A stretch of 64,000 nt of DNA from Prevotella sp. (GCA_023663025.1 JAMPIC010000010.1:1-64000); one strand, 5' to 3'; counted from the stretch's first letter, positions 1 to 8,045 are shown. Numbers and translations are program-made. The notes: generated by a model from the sequence alone, not told the origin.

Positions 1-40
1 TTTTTTGATGGGATTACTATAAATTTTTGTTCGGTTTTTC

Positions 41-67
41 TTTCGCAAAATGTCTTATTTTGCGAAA
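41..67. repeat. Perfect 11-bp inverted repeat beyond parB
   Basis: TTTCGCAAAAT (41-51) and its exact reverse complement (57-67) are separated by 5 nt. The palindrome lies just beyond the parB terminator. It could be a second terminator stem or a centromere-like site for the ParB encoded next to it. It does not resemble the chromosomal parS consensus, so the centromere idea is only inference. Confidence 0.5.
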
Positions 68-103
68 ATAAAAAAGCGGTATCATTTTCACGATACCGCT
101 TTT
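66..103 (-). terminator. Terminator of the par operon
   Basis: A 12-bp stem (72-83 with 92-103) with an 8-nt loop is followed on the minus strand by a T-rich tract. It lies about 40 nt after the parB stop codon, as expected for a rho-independent terminator. Confidence 0.75.
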
Positions 104-141
104 AGTTTTGCGTTAAGTTTAGCCAAGTCCCCATTGGAAAC

Positions 142-1152
142 CTAAGCGATTTCCGCCTTTTCACGTTCAAAATACATCTGCAAAGCGTTGTCAATAATGC
201 CGTTGACGTATTCGTCCGTATCGTCCTCGTCAAAATATTTGACGTAAACTTCCGCGTTCAGCTTTCGCTTTTTCGGCTTGACAGGCTTATCGGCTATGCC
301 CTTTGAATAGCTTTCAAGCATTTTAGCAGCAGTTTCCGCGTCCCCGTCAAAGTCCTCAAACAGCTTGCGTACTGCAGGCGCGGAGTTCATATCAACCCGC
401 GCAGCCTCGTACTCCCTGCCGTTTTTGATGACGGTTTCTTTGTAAAATTCATAAACCGCTTTTTGCGCCGCTTCGGAAATATAGGAAAGCTCAACGCCCG
501 CCCTGACGGAGATTTCCTCTAAATCAATGCTCCGCTGTAAATCCTCGGTCAGCTTGCTTATCCGCAGAAGCCTTGTTACGCTTGTCTTAGACAGTTCGTA
601 CTCCGCTCCGACCGCGATCAGCTTGTTTTTACCGTTTCGTTTTGCATATACGGCATTTTCGTTTTCGGCTTCACAACAGCTGTTTTCAATATTTTGCAGT
701 TCGCTTCGTATTGCCGCCGCCTTTTCTTCGCTGAACATTTTGGAGTATCTGTACGCGACCACGGCGGCGCGTTCCGATACGGACAAATCGCCGATACCTC
801 TTTGCATAAGGTTTGTTTCGATAACATAAACCTCGGCTTCATCGTCCGTAAGACCGTTTTTTACAATGCAGCGGACTGCGGTCAATCCCTCTATCCTTGC
901 GGCATTGCGCCTGTTATGTCCCGCGAGTATCTTAAATTTTTCTCCCAGCGGCTGTACAATAATCGGGTTAAGCACGCCGTTCGCCTTAATGCTCTGCGCC
1001 ATATCGTCAAGCCGTTCGCCCTCGTACAGCCTGAATTTATGGTTTCGGTACGGCGCAAGTTTTTCGAGTTCCACCGCCATTACCGTGTTTGCCTGAACGC
1101 CGCCGATTGACGGCGTTCCGAGCATACTTGCAATATCAAAGCCCATTTTCAT
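142..1152 (-). CDS. parB: ParB/RepB/Spo0J-family partition protein
   Basis: A 336-residue ParB-type protein that would bind a centromere site and work with a ParA ATPase to segregate a replicon or integrated element. The N-terminal half has the ParB fold, with AGHNRRNAA (the GHRR-type box) and ETNLMQR (the ENL-type box). A helix-turn-helix region (LSKTSVTRLLRI) and a charged C-terminal part follow. The start codon overlaps the stop of the parA remnant (ATGA); a second in-frame ATG at 1146 lies 9 nt from AAAGGAG and may be the true start. The gene looks intact while its parA partner is broken. Divergence from chromosomal Spo0J and the unfamiliar setting suggest a plasmid- or ICE-type system. 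Confidence 0.88.
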   Translation of the reverse strand: MKMGFDIASMLGTPSIGGVQANTVMAVELEKLAPYRNHKFRLYEGERLDDMAQSIKANGVLNPIIVQPLGEKFKILAGHNRRNAARIEGLTAVRCIVKNGLTDDEAEVYVIETNLMQRGIGDLSVSERAAVVAYRYSKMFSEEKAAAIRSELQNIENSCCEAENENAVYAKRNGKNKLIAVGAEYELSKTSVTRLLRISKLTEDLQRSIDLEEISVRAGVELSYISEAAQKAVYEFYKETVIKNGREYEAARVDMNSAPAVRKLFEDFDGDAETAAKMLESYSKGIADKPVKPKKRKLNAEVYVKYFDEDDTDEYVNGIIDNALQMYFEREKAEIA

Positions 1153-1897
1153 ATTCTCCTTTCAACTTCTTCGGCAAATGCTTTGTATTCGTTCCCTATT
1201 TTGGAATTTTCTTTAAAGCACAAGGCTTTCCTGTCCCTGCTTGAATATGCCGCCGTAACCGAGCGCGAAATACTCATAGGAAAAACCTTGTCGCCGTATG
1301 TTTCATCGTATATTTGGCGTATATCTCTCGTCATTGCAGTGTTGTCAGCCATTGTGGGCAGTATTCCGAGAAATTTCAGATTTGGGTTAATTTCCGCCTG
1401 AACCTGTTCCACAATGTTTATTATCGCTTTTAGTGCTTTTTTGGAAAATTCCTGCGTTTGGGCGGGGATTACAACTCCGTCCGTCGCCGCAAGAGCGTTC
1501 AGAACCAGTCTATAATAATGTAGTCATAATCGTCGGAGACCTGCGCTAAAAGCCGTTTGAGAACCGTTTCTCTCGCCATAATCGGCGCTAAGTAAAATTT
1601 CGCGCTTGCAAGTCCTATGTCGGCGGGGACAAACTCAATGCCGCCGTTCTTTTTGCTTGTATGTATGATGTCGCGGATATTTGCATTTCTGCCCGAAACA
1701 AGGTTTTGCATAACATTGTTTATGCTGACGTCCTCGTCCTCGGTAAAGCCCATATACGCCGACGCGTCGCCCTGCGGGTCAAAATCCACAAGCAAAACTC
1801 TTTTGCCGCCGATTTTCAATGCCGCCGCCAAATGTACTGCGGAAGCGGTTTTACCTACGCCGCCCTTTTGATTTGCAATAGCAATTATTTTTCCCAT
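1149..1897 (-). pseudogene. parA: parA ATPase gene broken by an internal deletion
   Basis: The 5' part reads as a normal ParA: deviant Walker A KGGVGKTA near the N-terminus, then DFDPQGDAS, then DYDYIIID. The frame then hits a TGA at 1499-1501 (IIIDWF-stop). One frame over, the sequence resumes with VLNALAATDG and continues to the normal C-terminal region ending at 1149. Compared with the family pattern IIIDxPPSLGxLxxNAL, roughly 22-25 nt (not a multiple of three) are missing, including the conserved PPS segment after Walker B. This is more than a point frameshift: a conserved active-site loop is gone. It was presumably co-transcribed with parB, with which it overlaps. Confidence 0.8.
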
Positions 1898-1909
1898 TTT
1901 CTGTTCCTC

Positions 1910-2301
1910 CTAAATATTCATTTCATTGAGCCTGTCAATGTCGGACCGTATCTGCTCGGCAAGCCCGTAAAGTTCTCTGTCGAAGTCCTCGTCCTCCTCG
2001 TCCTCAGCAGGTAGGGGATAGCCGCCGATGTAGTCGAGCATTTCATTAAGGCATATTGTAAGAGCTTCCTTAATTCCTTTGGCGAGGTTTTCGTCCTCGG
2101 AAACTGTTTCAACAATGTACTCTCTGAATGCTCCGCAAGTATCGTCAAGCTGTTCGTCCGATAAATCCTCCAAAATGATTGGATTGACGAGGCGGCAATA
2201 TCGCTCCATTCGTGAAAATCGTCCTCTACTTCGCAGCAGGCTTTGATGTCCTCGACTGCAGTTAATACTCTTTTGTGAGCTTCGCTTTTGTTTTCAAACA
2301 T
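1910..2301 (-). pseudogene. Frame-shifted small acidic protein upstream of parA
   Basis: A plausible protein starts at ATG 2301 (MFENKSEAHKRVL...) and reads well to about 2205. The coding character then moves to another frame that runs to the stop at 1910 (...NPIILEDLSDEQLDD... to RLNEMNI). Neither frame alone looks right over the whole length. Alternatively the second half is a separate 99-residue protein starting at ATG 2209. Family not recognised. It heads the minus-strand parA-parB operon, and its start codon lies 4 bp from the left end of an IS30-family remnant, which has probably replaced the native promoter. Confidence 0.5.
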
Positions 2302-2304
2302 CTT

Positions 2305-2670
2305 AGATTTACAATATAAGTGTACCATAAAAAATAATGACACAAAAAGCAACTCATGTTATAATGGGAGTAACCACAACAACCCAAAACAGGAGGAGCA
2401 AATATGTGTCATTATACCCATTTTACCACAGAAGAGCGGGAAATGTCAAGAGTAATGCGGGCGCAAGGGTTCAGCGACCGTGTAATTGCGAAAGTGATAC
2501 TGTCCTCGGCAAAAGGGGGACAGGCTGTATTGGCACGCATGTCGAGCGGAAAAGCGGATTTTTAGTCGCCTTTAAAATTCCCGACAGACAGGATAAAGCC
2601 TTTACAATCGCCACTGTTGCGGTGTTTGCGAAGATTTCGGAAAAACTGAAAAAGAGTTTCACGGTTGTAA
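2305..2670 (+). mobile_element. IS30-family element remnant (left end)
   Basis: It begins with a terminal repeat (2305-2327) nearly identical to that of the second IS30 copy at 13768. A TATAAT at 2361-2366 and an ATG at 2404 open the transposase (MCHYTHFTTEEREMSRVM, the HTH region). The frame is then lost. A neighbouring frame encodes a piece of the DDE domain (GTHVERKSGFLVAFKIPDR ... LKKSFTV), where IS30 transposases carry a conserved VERKSRF segment. The element therefore has an internal deletion and lacks its 3' end and right repeat, so it cannot move by itself. Confidence 0.8.
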
Positions 2671-2682
2671 AAATGTGGTTTT

Positions 2683-2726
2683 GTGTCCCTGCGGGACACC
2701 ACTTTCCACAAATTATGCTGTATAAT
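2683..2726 (+). promoter_or_regulatory. Hairpin promoter copy A (IR + 21 nt + TATAAT)
   Basis: GTGTCC (2683-2688) and GGACAC (2694-2699) form an inverted repeat, followed after exactly 21 nt by TATAAT (2721-2726). No good -35 hexamer lies 17 nt upstream of the -10. This is one of five copies in the island with identical spacing. It would drive the lipoprotein gene at 2777. Confidence 0.6.
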
Positions 2727-2776
2727 TATTGCAGGCAGTAAAAATACTGCAAAAATTATTCAAAAGGAGTTTTATT

Positions 2777-3295
2777 ATGAACCTTACCAAAACCATTCGG
2801 ACAAGCAATGCGCTGACATTGAAAAAAATTTTTTGCGTAATAATTTCATTGATTATTATGACTGCGTTTTCGTCCTGTGACAGCGGTGACGACGGCAGTG
2901 CGGGTTCTGCCGCATACTACAAGGACGATACCGTGCCGGGCGCGCTGAATACATATCTGAACGCGCTTATGAACGACGATTATGAAACGTACCTGAAAAT
3001 CACCCGTAAAAGCGACAGCGATTCCAACAAAACCGATTTCAACGACCGCAAAAAAGGCTATACAAGCGTTGACAGCATTTCCTACGGCGAGGTTACGACA
3101 AGTACCTTATTCAATCTTGGCGCAAGCGCGGAATATATGGTTGCCGAATATAATTCCGACGGGACTTTGAAAGAAAATTACTCGTTTATAAACGGCGAAA
3201 AATACTCCTATGGGCTTGTGGTGGTTAAGCAAGATTATGACAGCGGCACATATTACATATCCACTCACCAGCGCGGATTTAATTTTAATTATTAA
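2777..3295 (+). CDS. Putative lipoprotein, function unknown
   Basis: A 172-residue protein. The chosen start ATG 2777 follows AAAAGGAG. The N-terminus has a positively charged segment, a hydrophobic stretch (KIFCVIISLIIMTAF) and a lipobox-like FSSC, so it is probably lipid-anchored outside the membrane. A Ser/Gly/Asp-rich spacer follows, then a small soluble domain (PGALNTYLNALMNDDYETYL...) resembling the small NTF2-like or DUF4878-type domains often seen on lipoproteins; that comparison is tentative. It is the first gene of the island, behind hairpin promoter A. The downstream kinase has its own promoter but may work with it, because both carry extracytoplasmic domains. Confidence 0.65.
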   Translation: MNLTKTIRTSNALTLKKIFCVIISLIIMTAFSSCDSGDDGSAGSAAYYKDDTVPGALNTYLNALMNDDYETYLKITRKSDSDSNKTDFNDRKKGYTSVDSISYGEVTTSTLFNLGASAEYMVAEYNSDGTLKENYSFINGEKYSYGLVVVKQDYDSGTYYISTHQRGFNFNY

Positions 3296-3312
3296 GGATT
3301 TTTATTTTTTGC

Positions 3313-3341
3313 TTGCAATCTCCCTTCAAATATGCTAAAAT
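3313..3341 (+). promoter_or_regulatory. SigA-type promoter of the kinase gene
   Basis: TTGCAA (3313-3318), a 17-nt spacer and TAAAAT (3336-3341) lie just upstream of the kinase ribosome-binding site. No hairpin repeat is present here. Confidence 0.6.
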
Positions 3342-3363
3342 AAGTGTAAAAGGGGGGAGAAAA

Positions 3364-4788
3364 TTGCCCGAAACAATAAAAACTTCCGAGCGGGGTATGG
3401 TGGAAATTCTAACCGAAAACGACGGAAAAATTATACGCCGAACCGTTAATGCGGAACTGTCTGTGTACGCCGCTTTAAAAAATTCCGAATGCAAATATTT
3501 GCCGAAAATTTATTCCGCCGAAATCGCCGACGGCAAAACAATTGTCACCGAGGAATTTATCGAGGGCAAGACCCTCCTCGCCGCAAATCTTGACGGGAAA
3601 AAGACGGTTCGCGCAATGGTTCAGCTTTGCGCCGCGCTTGAATTTATTCACGGTTTTGGCATTGTCCATCGTGACATAAAGCCGTCAAATATCTTGTTTG
3701 CCAATGACGGAAATATCCGACTTATCGACTTTGAAGCGGCGCGGTTCGTCCGCAATGATAAGGACAAGGACACCCGATATTTGGGCACTGACGGCTTTGC
3801 TCCTCCCGAGCAGTACGGCTTTTCCCAGACCGATTTTCGGACGGACATTTACGCTGCGGGGCAGACTTTTAAAACCCTTTTGGGAAGTCTTTCCGCCGAC
3901 AAAAAATACGCGAAAATTATTAAAAAAGCAACTGCCCTCGACCCTGCGGAACGTTATCAGTCCGCGAAGGAATTTGCAAACGCGCTTACTAATAAGCGGG
4001 GGAAAATTTCCGTTTCGGCGGTTTTGGCTGTAGCCGTTGCCGTAACGCTTTTCGCGGCTTTTACGCCTAAAGAAATTACCGAAAATATTTCCGCAGACAA
4101 TGTTGTTGCGGAAATATTTTCAGCAGAAACAACAAATAATATTTCGGAAATTTCCGAGGAATTTACCTATTTCGGAGTGCCCGAAAATCCTCCCGAATAC
4201 GACCGCGCTGACTTGCTTTTTTACCCCGAGGACGAAAACGCGGAAATACTTTTTACAAATATGAAAAAAATTATTTCCGAACGTGAAAAATTTTATTTAT
4301 ATTACGATTTGGACGGAGACGGCGTGAACGAAGCTGTTGCCGTTTCGGCTGACGGCAACGGTTTTCTCAATATTCAATTTGTGTACGGAGTACCGCAAAA
4401 CGGTTCGTACAGCGGGTGCGGCGGATTTTGGTCGGAATACCTTACGGGAATTGATTTCAGTGAAAAATATTTTTTGCAGATAACTTTTTTTGAAATTCCC
4501 TACAACGGGCGTTATGCCGCTTTAACCGTTGGGGACGGCGAAAATATAAATGTTACCGAAATTTACGCGGTGAAAAACGGTGTGATTGAATACATCGGGT
4601 GCGGCAAAGGCGAGACTACCGCAGCGATGTCCGCCCAAACGCTTAACGAATATTTTGCTGACGGACGTCATAACGTCTATATGCTTTTGGACGGCGAGCT
4701 GTCGGTGATTGACGAGTACCCCGAAATTGACGAAGATTATTCACTTCGGGATATTTTTGAAAATTTTGCGGCGCAGGAGGGATATTGA
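3364..4788 (+). CDS. Membrane-anchored Ser/Thr protein kinase
   Basis: 474 residues from TTG 3364, chosen because GGGGGGAGA lies just upstream. The kinase domain has a very short N-lobe without a clear GxGxxG loop. The catalytic loop HRDIKPSN is at about 102-109, the metal-binding motif is DFE rather than DFG (about 122-124), and APPE is at about 146-149. A single membrane segment (about 215-233) leads to an extracytoplasmic domain containing YYDLDGDGVNEA, a Ca2+-loop or FG-GAP-like motif. It probably senses something outside and phosphorylates inside. The stop overlaps the start region of the HTH gene, suggesting coupling. It differs from the housekeeping PASTA kinase at 43214. The DFE motif leaves activity uncertain. 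Confidence 0.85.
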   Translation: MPETIKTSERGMVEILTENDGKIIRRTVNAELSVYAALKNSECKYLPKIYSAEIADGKTIVTEEFIEGKTLLAANLDGKKTVRAMVQLCAALEFIHGFGIVHRDIKPSNILFANDGNIRLIDFEAARFVRNDKDKDTRYLGTDGFAPPEQYGFSQTDFRTDIYAAGQTFKTLLGSLSADKKYAKIIKKATALDPAERYQSAKEFANALTNKRGKISVSAVLAVAVAVTLFAAFTPKEITENISADNVVAEIFSAETTNNISEISEEFTYFGVPENPPEYDRADLLFYPEDENAEILFTNMKKIISEREKFYLYYDLDGDGVNEAVAVSADGNGFLNIQFVYGVPQNGSYSGCGGFWSEYLTGIDFSEKYFLQITFFEIPYNGRYAALTVGDGENINVTEIYAVKNGVIEYIGCGKGETTAAMSAQTLNEYFADGRHNVYMLLDGELSVIDEYPEIDEDYSLRDIFENFAAQEGY

Positions 4789-5219
4789 TGACGGCAATTA
4801 AAGAAAAATCCACGGACGAGATGTGGAACGAAATAAAGTCCGCCGACGATTACGAAAGTTTCGCGGCGGACAATGCGGGGGAATTTACTGCAAAGGATAT
4901 TTCGGATTGCTTGAATGAATTGCTCCAAGAAAAGGGCATTGATTTGAAGGAAGCCGTGAAAAAATCGTGCATTGAGCGTACCTATGCCTACCACATTTTT
5001 TCGGGGAAAAAAGTTCCCTCACGGGACAAACTCATAGCAATAGCTTTCGGTATGGGTCTTGACCTTGAGGAAACTCAACGGCTTTTGAAACGGACGAGAA
5101 ACCGCCCGCTGTACCCAAAAGACGAGCGGGATTCGGTGATAATTTATTCGCTTTTGAACGGTCTGCAAATGGGTATTACCAACGAAAGGCTTTATGAGCG
5201 TGGTTTTGATTTGATATAA
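4788..5219 (+). CDS. Putative helix-turn-helix partner of the kinase
   Basis: 143 residues. ATG 4788 lies 7 nt after AGGAGG and overlaps the kinase stop. The centre (KGIDLKEAVKKSCIERTYAY, then IFSGKKVPSRDKLIAIAF) reads as an XRE-like HTH fold, followed by a basic region (LLKRTRNRPLYPKDERD). It may be the kinase's DNA-binding target or effector; this is inferred from translational coupling only. The last ~24 codons and the terminator are duplicated 3.4 kb downstream at 8529-8633. A terminator follows directly. Confidence 0.65.
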   Translation: MTAIKEKSTDEMWNEIKSADDYESFAADNAGEFTAKDISDCLNELLQEKGIDLKEAVKKSCIERTYAYHIFSGKKVPSRDKLIAIAFGMGLDLEETQRLLKRTRNRPLYPKDERDSVIIYSLLNGLQMGITNERLYERGFDLI

Positions 5220-5276
5220 AAATTCGCCTTGTACTTTGGGTACAGGGCGTTTTTGTGTCCTTACGGGACACCACAA
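5149..5276 (+). repeat. Direct repeat, left copy, flanking the AAA+ operon
   Basis: This ~128-bp stretch covers the 3' end of the HTH gene, its terminator and the GTGTCC/GGACAC hairpin. It is closely repeated at 8531-8657, so the AAA+ operon sits between two direct copies. Confidence 0.8.
5224..5254 (+). terminator. Terminator of the kinase-HTH operon
   Basis: CGCCTTGTAC and GTACAGGGCG pair around a short loop, with one G-T pair, and are followed by TTTTT. It begins 5 nt after the HTH stop codon. Confidence 0.75.
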
Positions 5277-5298
5277 GTCAATTTAGATGTGCTATAAT
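5255..5298 (+). promoter_or_regulatory. Hairpin promoter copy B
   Basis: GTGTCC (5255-5260) and GGACAC (5266-5271) are followed after 21 nt by TATAAT (5293-5298). Sequence after the -10 (AAGTATGTG) resembles that in copy E. It is the distal of two tandem promoters for the AAA+ operon. Confidence 0.6.
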
Positions 5299-5339
5299 AA
5301 GTATGTGCATTTTTATCAAAATATGTCAAAATATTTTGT

Positions 5340-5390
5340 ATGGTATCACATATATACCATATTGACATCGATTAAATTTTATGGTATAAT
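5340..5390 (+). promoter_or_regulatory. AAA+ operon promoter with three ATGGTAT-type operators
   Basis: TTGACA (5362-5367), a 17-nt spacer and TATAAT (5385-5390) make a near-consensus SigA promoter. ATGGTAT (5340-5346) and ATACCAT (5354-5360) form an inverted pair just upstream, and a third ATGGTAT (5381-5387) overlaps the -10. Repression by the RHH protein encoded at 8696-8887 is inferred, because its own promoter carries the same motif. Confidence 0.65.
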
Positions 5391-5424
5391 AATAAATAAC
5401 GTCAAAAAATGTCGGGAGGTACAT

Positions 5425-6129
5425 ATGCTTGAAATAATAATTATAGTTATTGTAATCGCCATCGTTTGGTCTATAATTAAAGCAATTTTCAGCGGCATTG
5501 CCGATGTCATTAAAGAACACCCCAAAGGAACTGTTACATTTCTGTTTGTTGCGGTCATAGGCGGGCTTTCGGTATATGGATACTATATCGGAGAATTTAA
5601 TGTTGAAGAACTTATCTTTGGGATTGTCGGCTCGTTTGTATTCATTAAACTGGTTTTATGGGCAATAACGCTGTTGGTGAAAATTTTCTTTGCGATACGA
5701 AGGTCAATGATAATTTCGGGGATAAAAGGATATTTTCGTTCTGTTAATCGTACAATAAGCTATTCAAGTCTAAGAAATGACGTTAATAGACAATATGGGG
5801 GTAAAAAACTTGATTTAAAGGGTACTGAATACTCCGATAAATATATTGAGGAAGAAATGTCAATATTTACCGAACGTAACCGAGCAGATGTAAAAGACTA
5901 TGCCGTCAAAATGGTTAATGATGCAGGAAAAATGAGCTTGGAAAAAGCTGTATCAACCTTAATTTCCAATAGGAAAAATTATTGTATAGGCGATTGGAAT
6001 CTTGATTCGTTTGTAGATTCTGTTCTCAGAGAAGTATTCCAAAGAAAGAAAATGGATGACGGAGGAGTTCTATATCTTGCAAAGTCAGAAAATCGCAAAG
6101 CTGACCAAACTTGGTACGATAATGAATAA
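5425..6129 (+). CDS. Membrane protein heading the AAA+ operon, unknown family
   Basis: 234 residues from ATG 5425, preceded by GGGAGG. Three hydrophobic segments (about 2-24, 35-56 and 64-92) are followed by a ~140-residue charged, probably cytosolic region (NRTISYSSLRNDVNRQYGG ... WNLDSFVDSVLREVFQRKK). I do not recognise the family. As first gene of the five-gene operon it could be a membrane receptor or anchor for the AAA+ ATPase encoded next; that is inference from order. More AT-rich codon choice than the core genes fits recent acquisition. Confidence 0.65.
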   Translation: MLEIIIIVIVIAIVWSIIKAIFSGIADVIKEHPKGTVTFLFVAVIGGLSVYGYYIGEFNVEELIFGIVGSFVFIKLVLWAITLLVKIFFAIRRSMIISGIKGYFRSVNRTISYSSLRNDVNRQYGGKKLDLKGTEYSDKYIEEEMSIFTERNRADVKDYAVKMVNDAGKMSLEKAVSTLISNRKNYCIGDWNLDSFVDSVLREVFQRKKMDDGGVLYLAKSENRKADQTWYDNE

Positions 6130-6182
6130 TAAAAGCAATATCTTTGTTTACAAAATCCAATTATAATTTAGGAGATGATAAA

Positions 6183-7292
6183 ATGCCTATTAATCCCGAC
6201 AGAAAATCCGTTGCGGAAACTTTTACGAACGCTCCCAAAAGCGTACCTGCACCCGAACAGAAACCCACGGTGGAGTTTAAGCCGACAGACCCTATTTACG
6301 GAATAGAGGAAATTATTTTGTCAAAAGAAACCGCCGAGGAGATAAAAACCGTTATAAATTCCAAAAAGAATTGGGAAAAGGTTTTTGTTGAGTGGGATTT
6401 ACGCAGCGTTCTGAAACAAAGAAAGAGCTTGTTTGTAAATCTTTACGGTGCGCCCGGAACGGGAAAAACAATGGCGGCTCACGCTATTGCCAAAGAAACG
6501 GGGCAAAAGATTGTCTGCGTGAATTATGCGGACATAGAATCAAAATATGTGGGTGAAACAAGCAAGAACCTTGTGCGCTTGTTTGAACAGGCAAAAAAAG
6601 ACAGCTTTGTTATATTCTTTGACGAGGCTGACGCACTTTTGAGCAAACGTGTTACCAATATGAGCAGTTCCACGGACGTAAGCGTAAATCAGACCCGTTC
6701 CGTTCTGCTTACGCTGCTTAACGATTATGACGGTATGATAATATTTGCCACAAATTTTATCAGCAATTTTGATCCCGCTTTTATGCGGCGTATTCAATTT
6801 CACGTTAAGTTTGAGCTGCCGAATGAGGAAATGCGGCGGCGCATATGGGCAAGGTATATTCCCCGTCAAATGCCGATAACCGCCAATATTGACACGCTTG
6901 CAAAAAATCACGACGGCTTGTCGGGAAGTGATATTTCAACGGCTGTTTTAAACGCGGCTCTTAAAGCGGCAAACGACAATATGAATCAAGTCACGCAGGA
7001 ATATTTTGAGGAGGCTGTAAAGAACATAATAACAAGCCGCAATGAAAACAGTTACGGCGAGGACGTTACAGTTACAAGAAAAAAGATTTCCAAAGAAGAG
7101 GCTATGCGGCAGTTAGGTGGCGGTGTTAAATTCAACGAGCCGCAAAGTACGGAACAGCAGGAAACTAACGGCGATAAGCCTGTTTCTTTGACAAAAACGG
7201 ATTATGACAGCGGCAATGTGACTGCTGAAAATAATAATGAAACATTGTCTGAACCTACGGACAATGTTTCGGATAAAAACAAGGAGGTATAA
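6183..7292 (+). CDS. AAA+ ATPase, Vps4/katanin-like single ring
   Basis: 369 residues from ATG 6183 after AGGAG. Motifs in order: Walker A GAPGTGKT (89-96), pore-loop KYVGET (121-126), Walker B FFDEAD (145-150), sensor-1 Asn in FATN (about 191), arginine fingers in FMRRI (202-203), and a C-terminal helical lid with GLSGSDI. No protease, zinc-site or DNA-binding domain follows. The N-terminal ~40 residues are Pro-rich and the C-terminal ~60 are Ser/Thr/Asn-rich linkers. The aromatic pore loop implies that it threads or remodels a protein substrate. The membrane protein upstream and the small amphipathic proteins downstream are natural candidates for adaptor and substrates (inference). Confidence 0.85.
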   Translation: MPINPDRKSVAETFTNAPKSVPAPEQKPTVEFKPTDPIYGIEEIILSKETAEEIKTVINSKKNWEKVFVEWDLRSVLKQRKSLFVNLYGAPGTGKTMAAHAIAKETGQKIVCVNYADIESKYVGETSKNLVRLFEQAKKDSFVIFFDEADALLSKRVTNMSSSTDVSVNQTRSVLLTLLNDYDGMIIFATNFISNFDPAFMRRIQFHVKFELPNEEMRRRIWARYIPRQMPITANIDTLAKNHDGLSGSDISTAVLNAALKAANDNMNQVTQEYFEEAVKNIITSRNENSYGEDVTVTRKKISKEEAMRQLGGGVKFNEPQSTEQQETNGDKPVSLTKTDYDSGNVTAENNNETLSEPTDNVSDKNKEV

Positions 7293-7294
7293 AT

Positions 7295-7639
7295 ATGGGT
7301 TTTATTGCGGCAGCGTTAATTGCCACGGTTGTCGTGGCAGAGGTTGTAAGTTTTTGGGACGAAATTATCGCCGGACTTCAAAAATTTGTGGAAACGGTGA
7401 AAACCGTTATACGCGGATTTTTTGCCGGAGTAAAAGCGTTTGTTGAAAAAGTTGCGGGCGCTCTGCGCGAGGTAACAAAAAGCTATTCATACGTTAAAAG
7501 CGAGGATCAATGGTATATGGAGCAGAGAAGTATACCGATACAGTCAACAGATGTTCCCGAAGAAATCAAATCTCGGCTCTATAATAACAATATGGTGGAT
7601 ATTACCGACCAGCTAGAGCTTGAAATGGAAAGTCGTTAG
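7295..7639 (+). CDS. Small amphipathic protein, paralogue 1
   Basis: 114 residues; ATG 7295 after AAGGAGG, only 2 nt from the AAA+ stop. The N-terminus is hydrophobic/amphipathic (MGFIAAALIATVVVAEVVSF), followed by a helix-rich segment (FVETVKTVIRGFFAGVKAF) and a polar tail. The tail pattern PI-x-x-x-DVP-x-E-I ... NNN-x-VDIT is shared with the next gene product (PI-x-x-x-EVP-x-E-F ... SN-x-IDVS), so the two are paralogues. Not recognised from known families. Probably membrane-associated; the conserved tail may be what the ATPase grips (inference). Confidence 0.65.
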   Translation: MGFIAAALIATVVVAEVVSFWDEIIAGLQKFVETVKTVIRGFFAGVKAFVEKVAGALREVTKSYSYVKSEDQWYMEQRSIPIQSTDVPEEIKSRLYNNNMVDITDQLELEMESR

Positions 7640-7652
7640 GAGGAAATTTATT

Positions 7653-8033
7653 ATGGGATTTTTTGGTGCTGTAGGCAATTGGATTGATACTCACTTTATT
7701 CAAGGTGTAAAAAATTTTGGTCGTTTTCTTAAAGGATTATTAAAAACCTTTTGGACGTCATTTCACGAAAAAATTAATAATATAATCCAAAAGGTTTCTT
7801 ATAAAATTAATAAAGCCGTTCTTGGCGTGTTGACATATTTAAGAAAAGGACTTGACGGAATGATAAGCAGAGTTACAAGCAATTTTGTAAAAGTTGACAA
7901 TGATTATGAAGAAATAGAAGTTATATCAAAACCTATTTCCCCAAGCGAAGTACCACAAGAATTTTTGGATAAAATGAGATACAGTAACGAAATTGACGTA
8001 AGTAATAATTATTTGGACGCTCTTACAGCATAA
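7653..8033 (+). CDS. Small amphipathic protein, paralogue 2
   Basis: 126 residues; ATG 7653 after AGGAGG. It starts MGFFGAVGNWIDTHFIQGVK and continues with amphipathic helices (KNFGRFLKGLLKTFWTSF, KINKAVLGVLTYLRKGL) rich in Lys and aromatics. The C-terminal tail matches the paralogue encoded just upstream. No continuous transmembrane helix is obvious, so peripheral membrane binding through amphipathic helices is a reasonable guess. Unknown family. Tandem paralogues beside a Vps4-like ATPase recall filament-forming membrane-remodelling systems, but there is no sequence proof of that. Confidence 0.65.
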   Translation: MGFFGAVGNWIDTHFIQGVKNFGRFLKGLLKTFWTSFHEKINNIIQKVSYKINKAVLGVLTYLRKGLDGMISRVTSNFVKVDNDYEEIEVISKPISPSEVPQEFLDKMRYSNEIDVSNNYLDALTA

Positions 8034-8045
8034 GGAGGATTTTAT

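Noticed and set aside
1499..1501. Programmed frameshift in parA
   Set aside because: No slippery sequence, and conserved residues (PPS segment) are missing, so a real deletion explains it better.
2337..2741. 134-codon reading frame as a standalone gene
   Set aside because: Its middle part is IS30 transposase sequence, the start is in the IS promoter, and it continues into hairpin promoter A; it is a by-product of the deleted IS.
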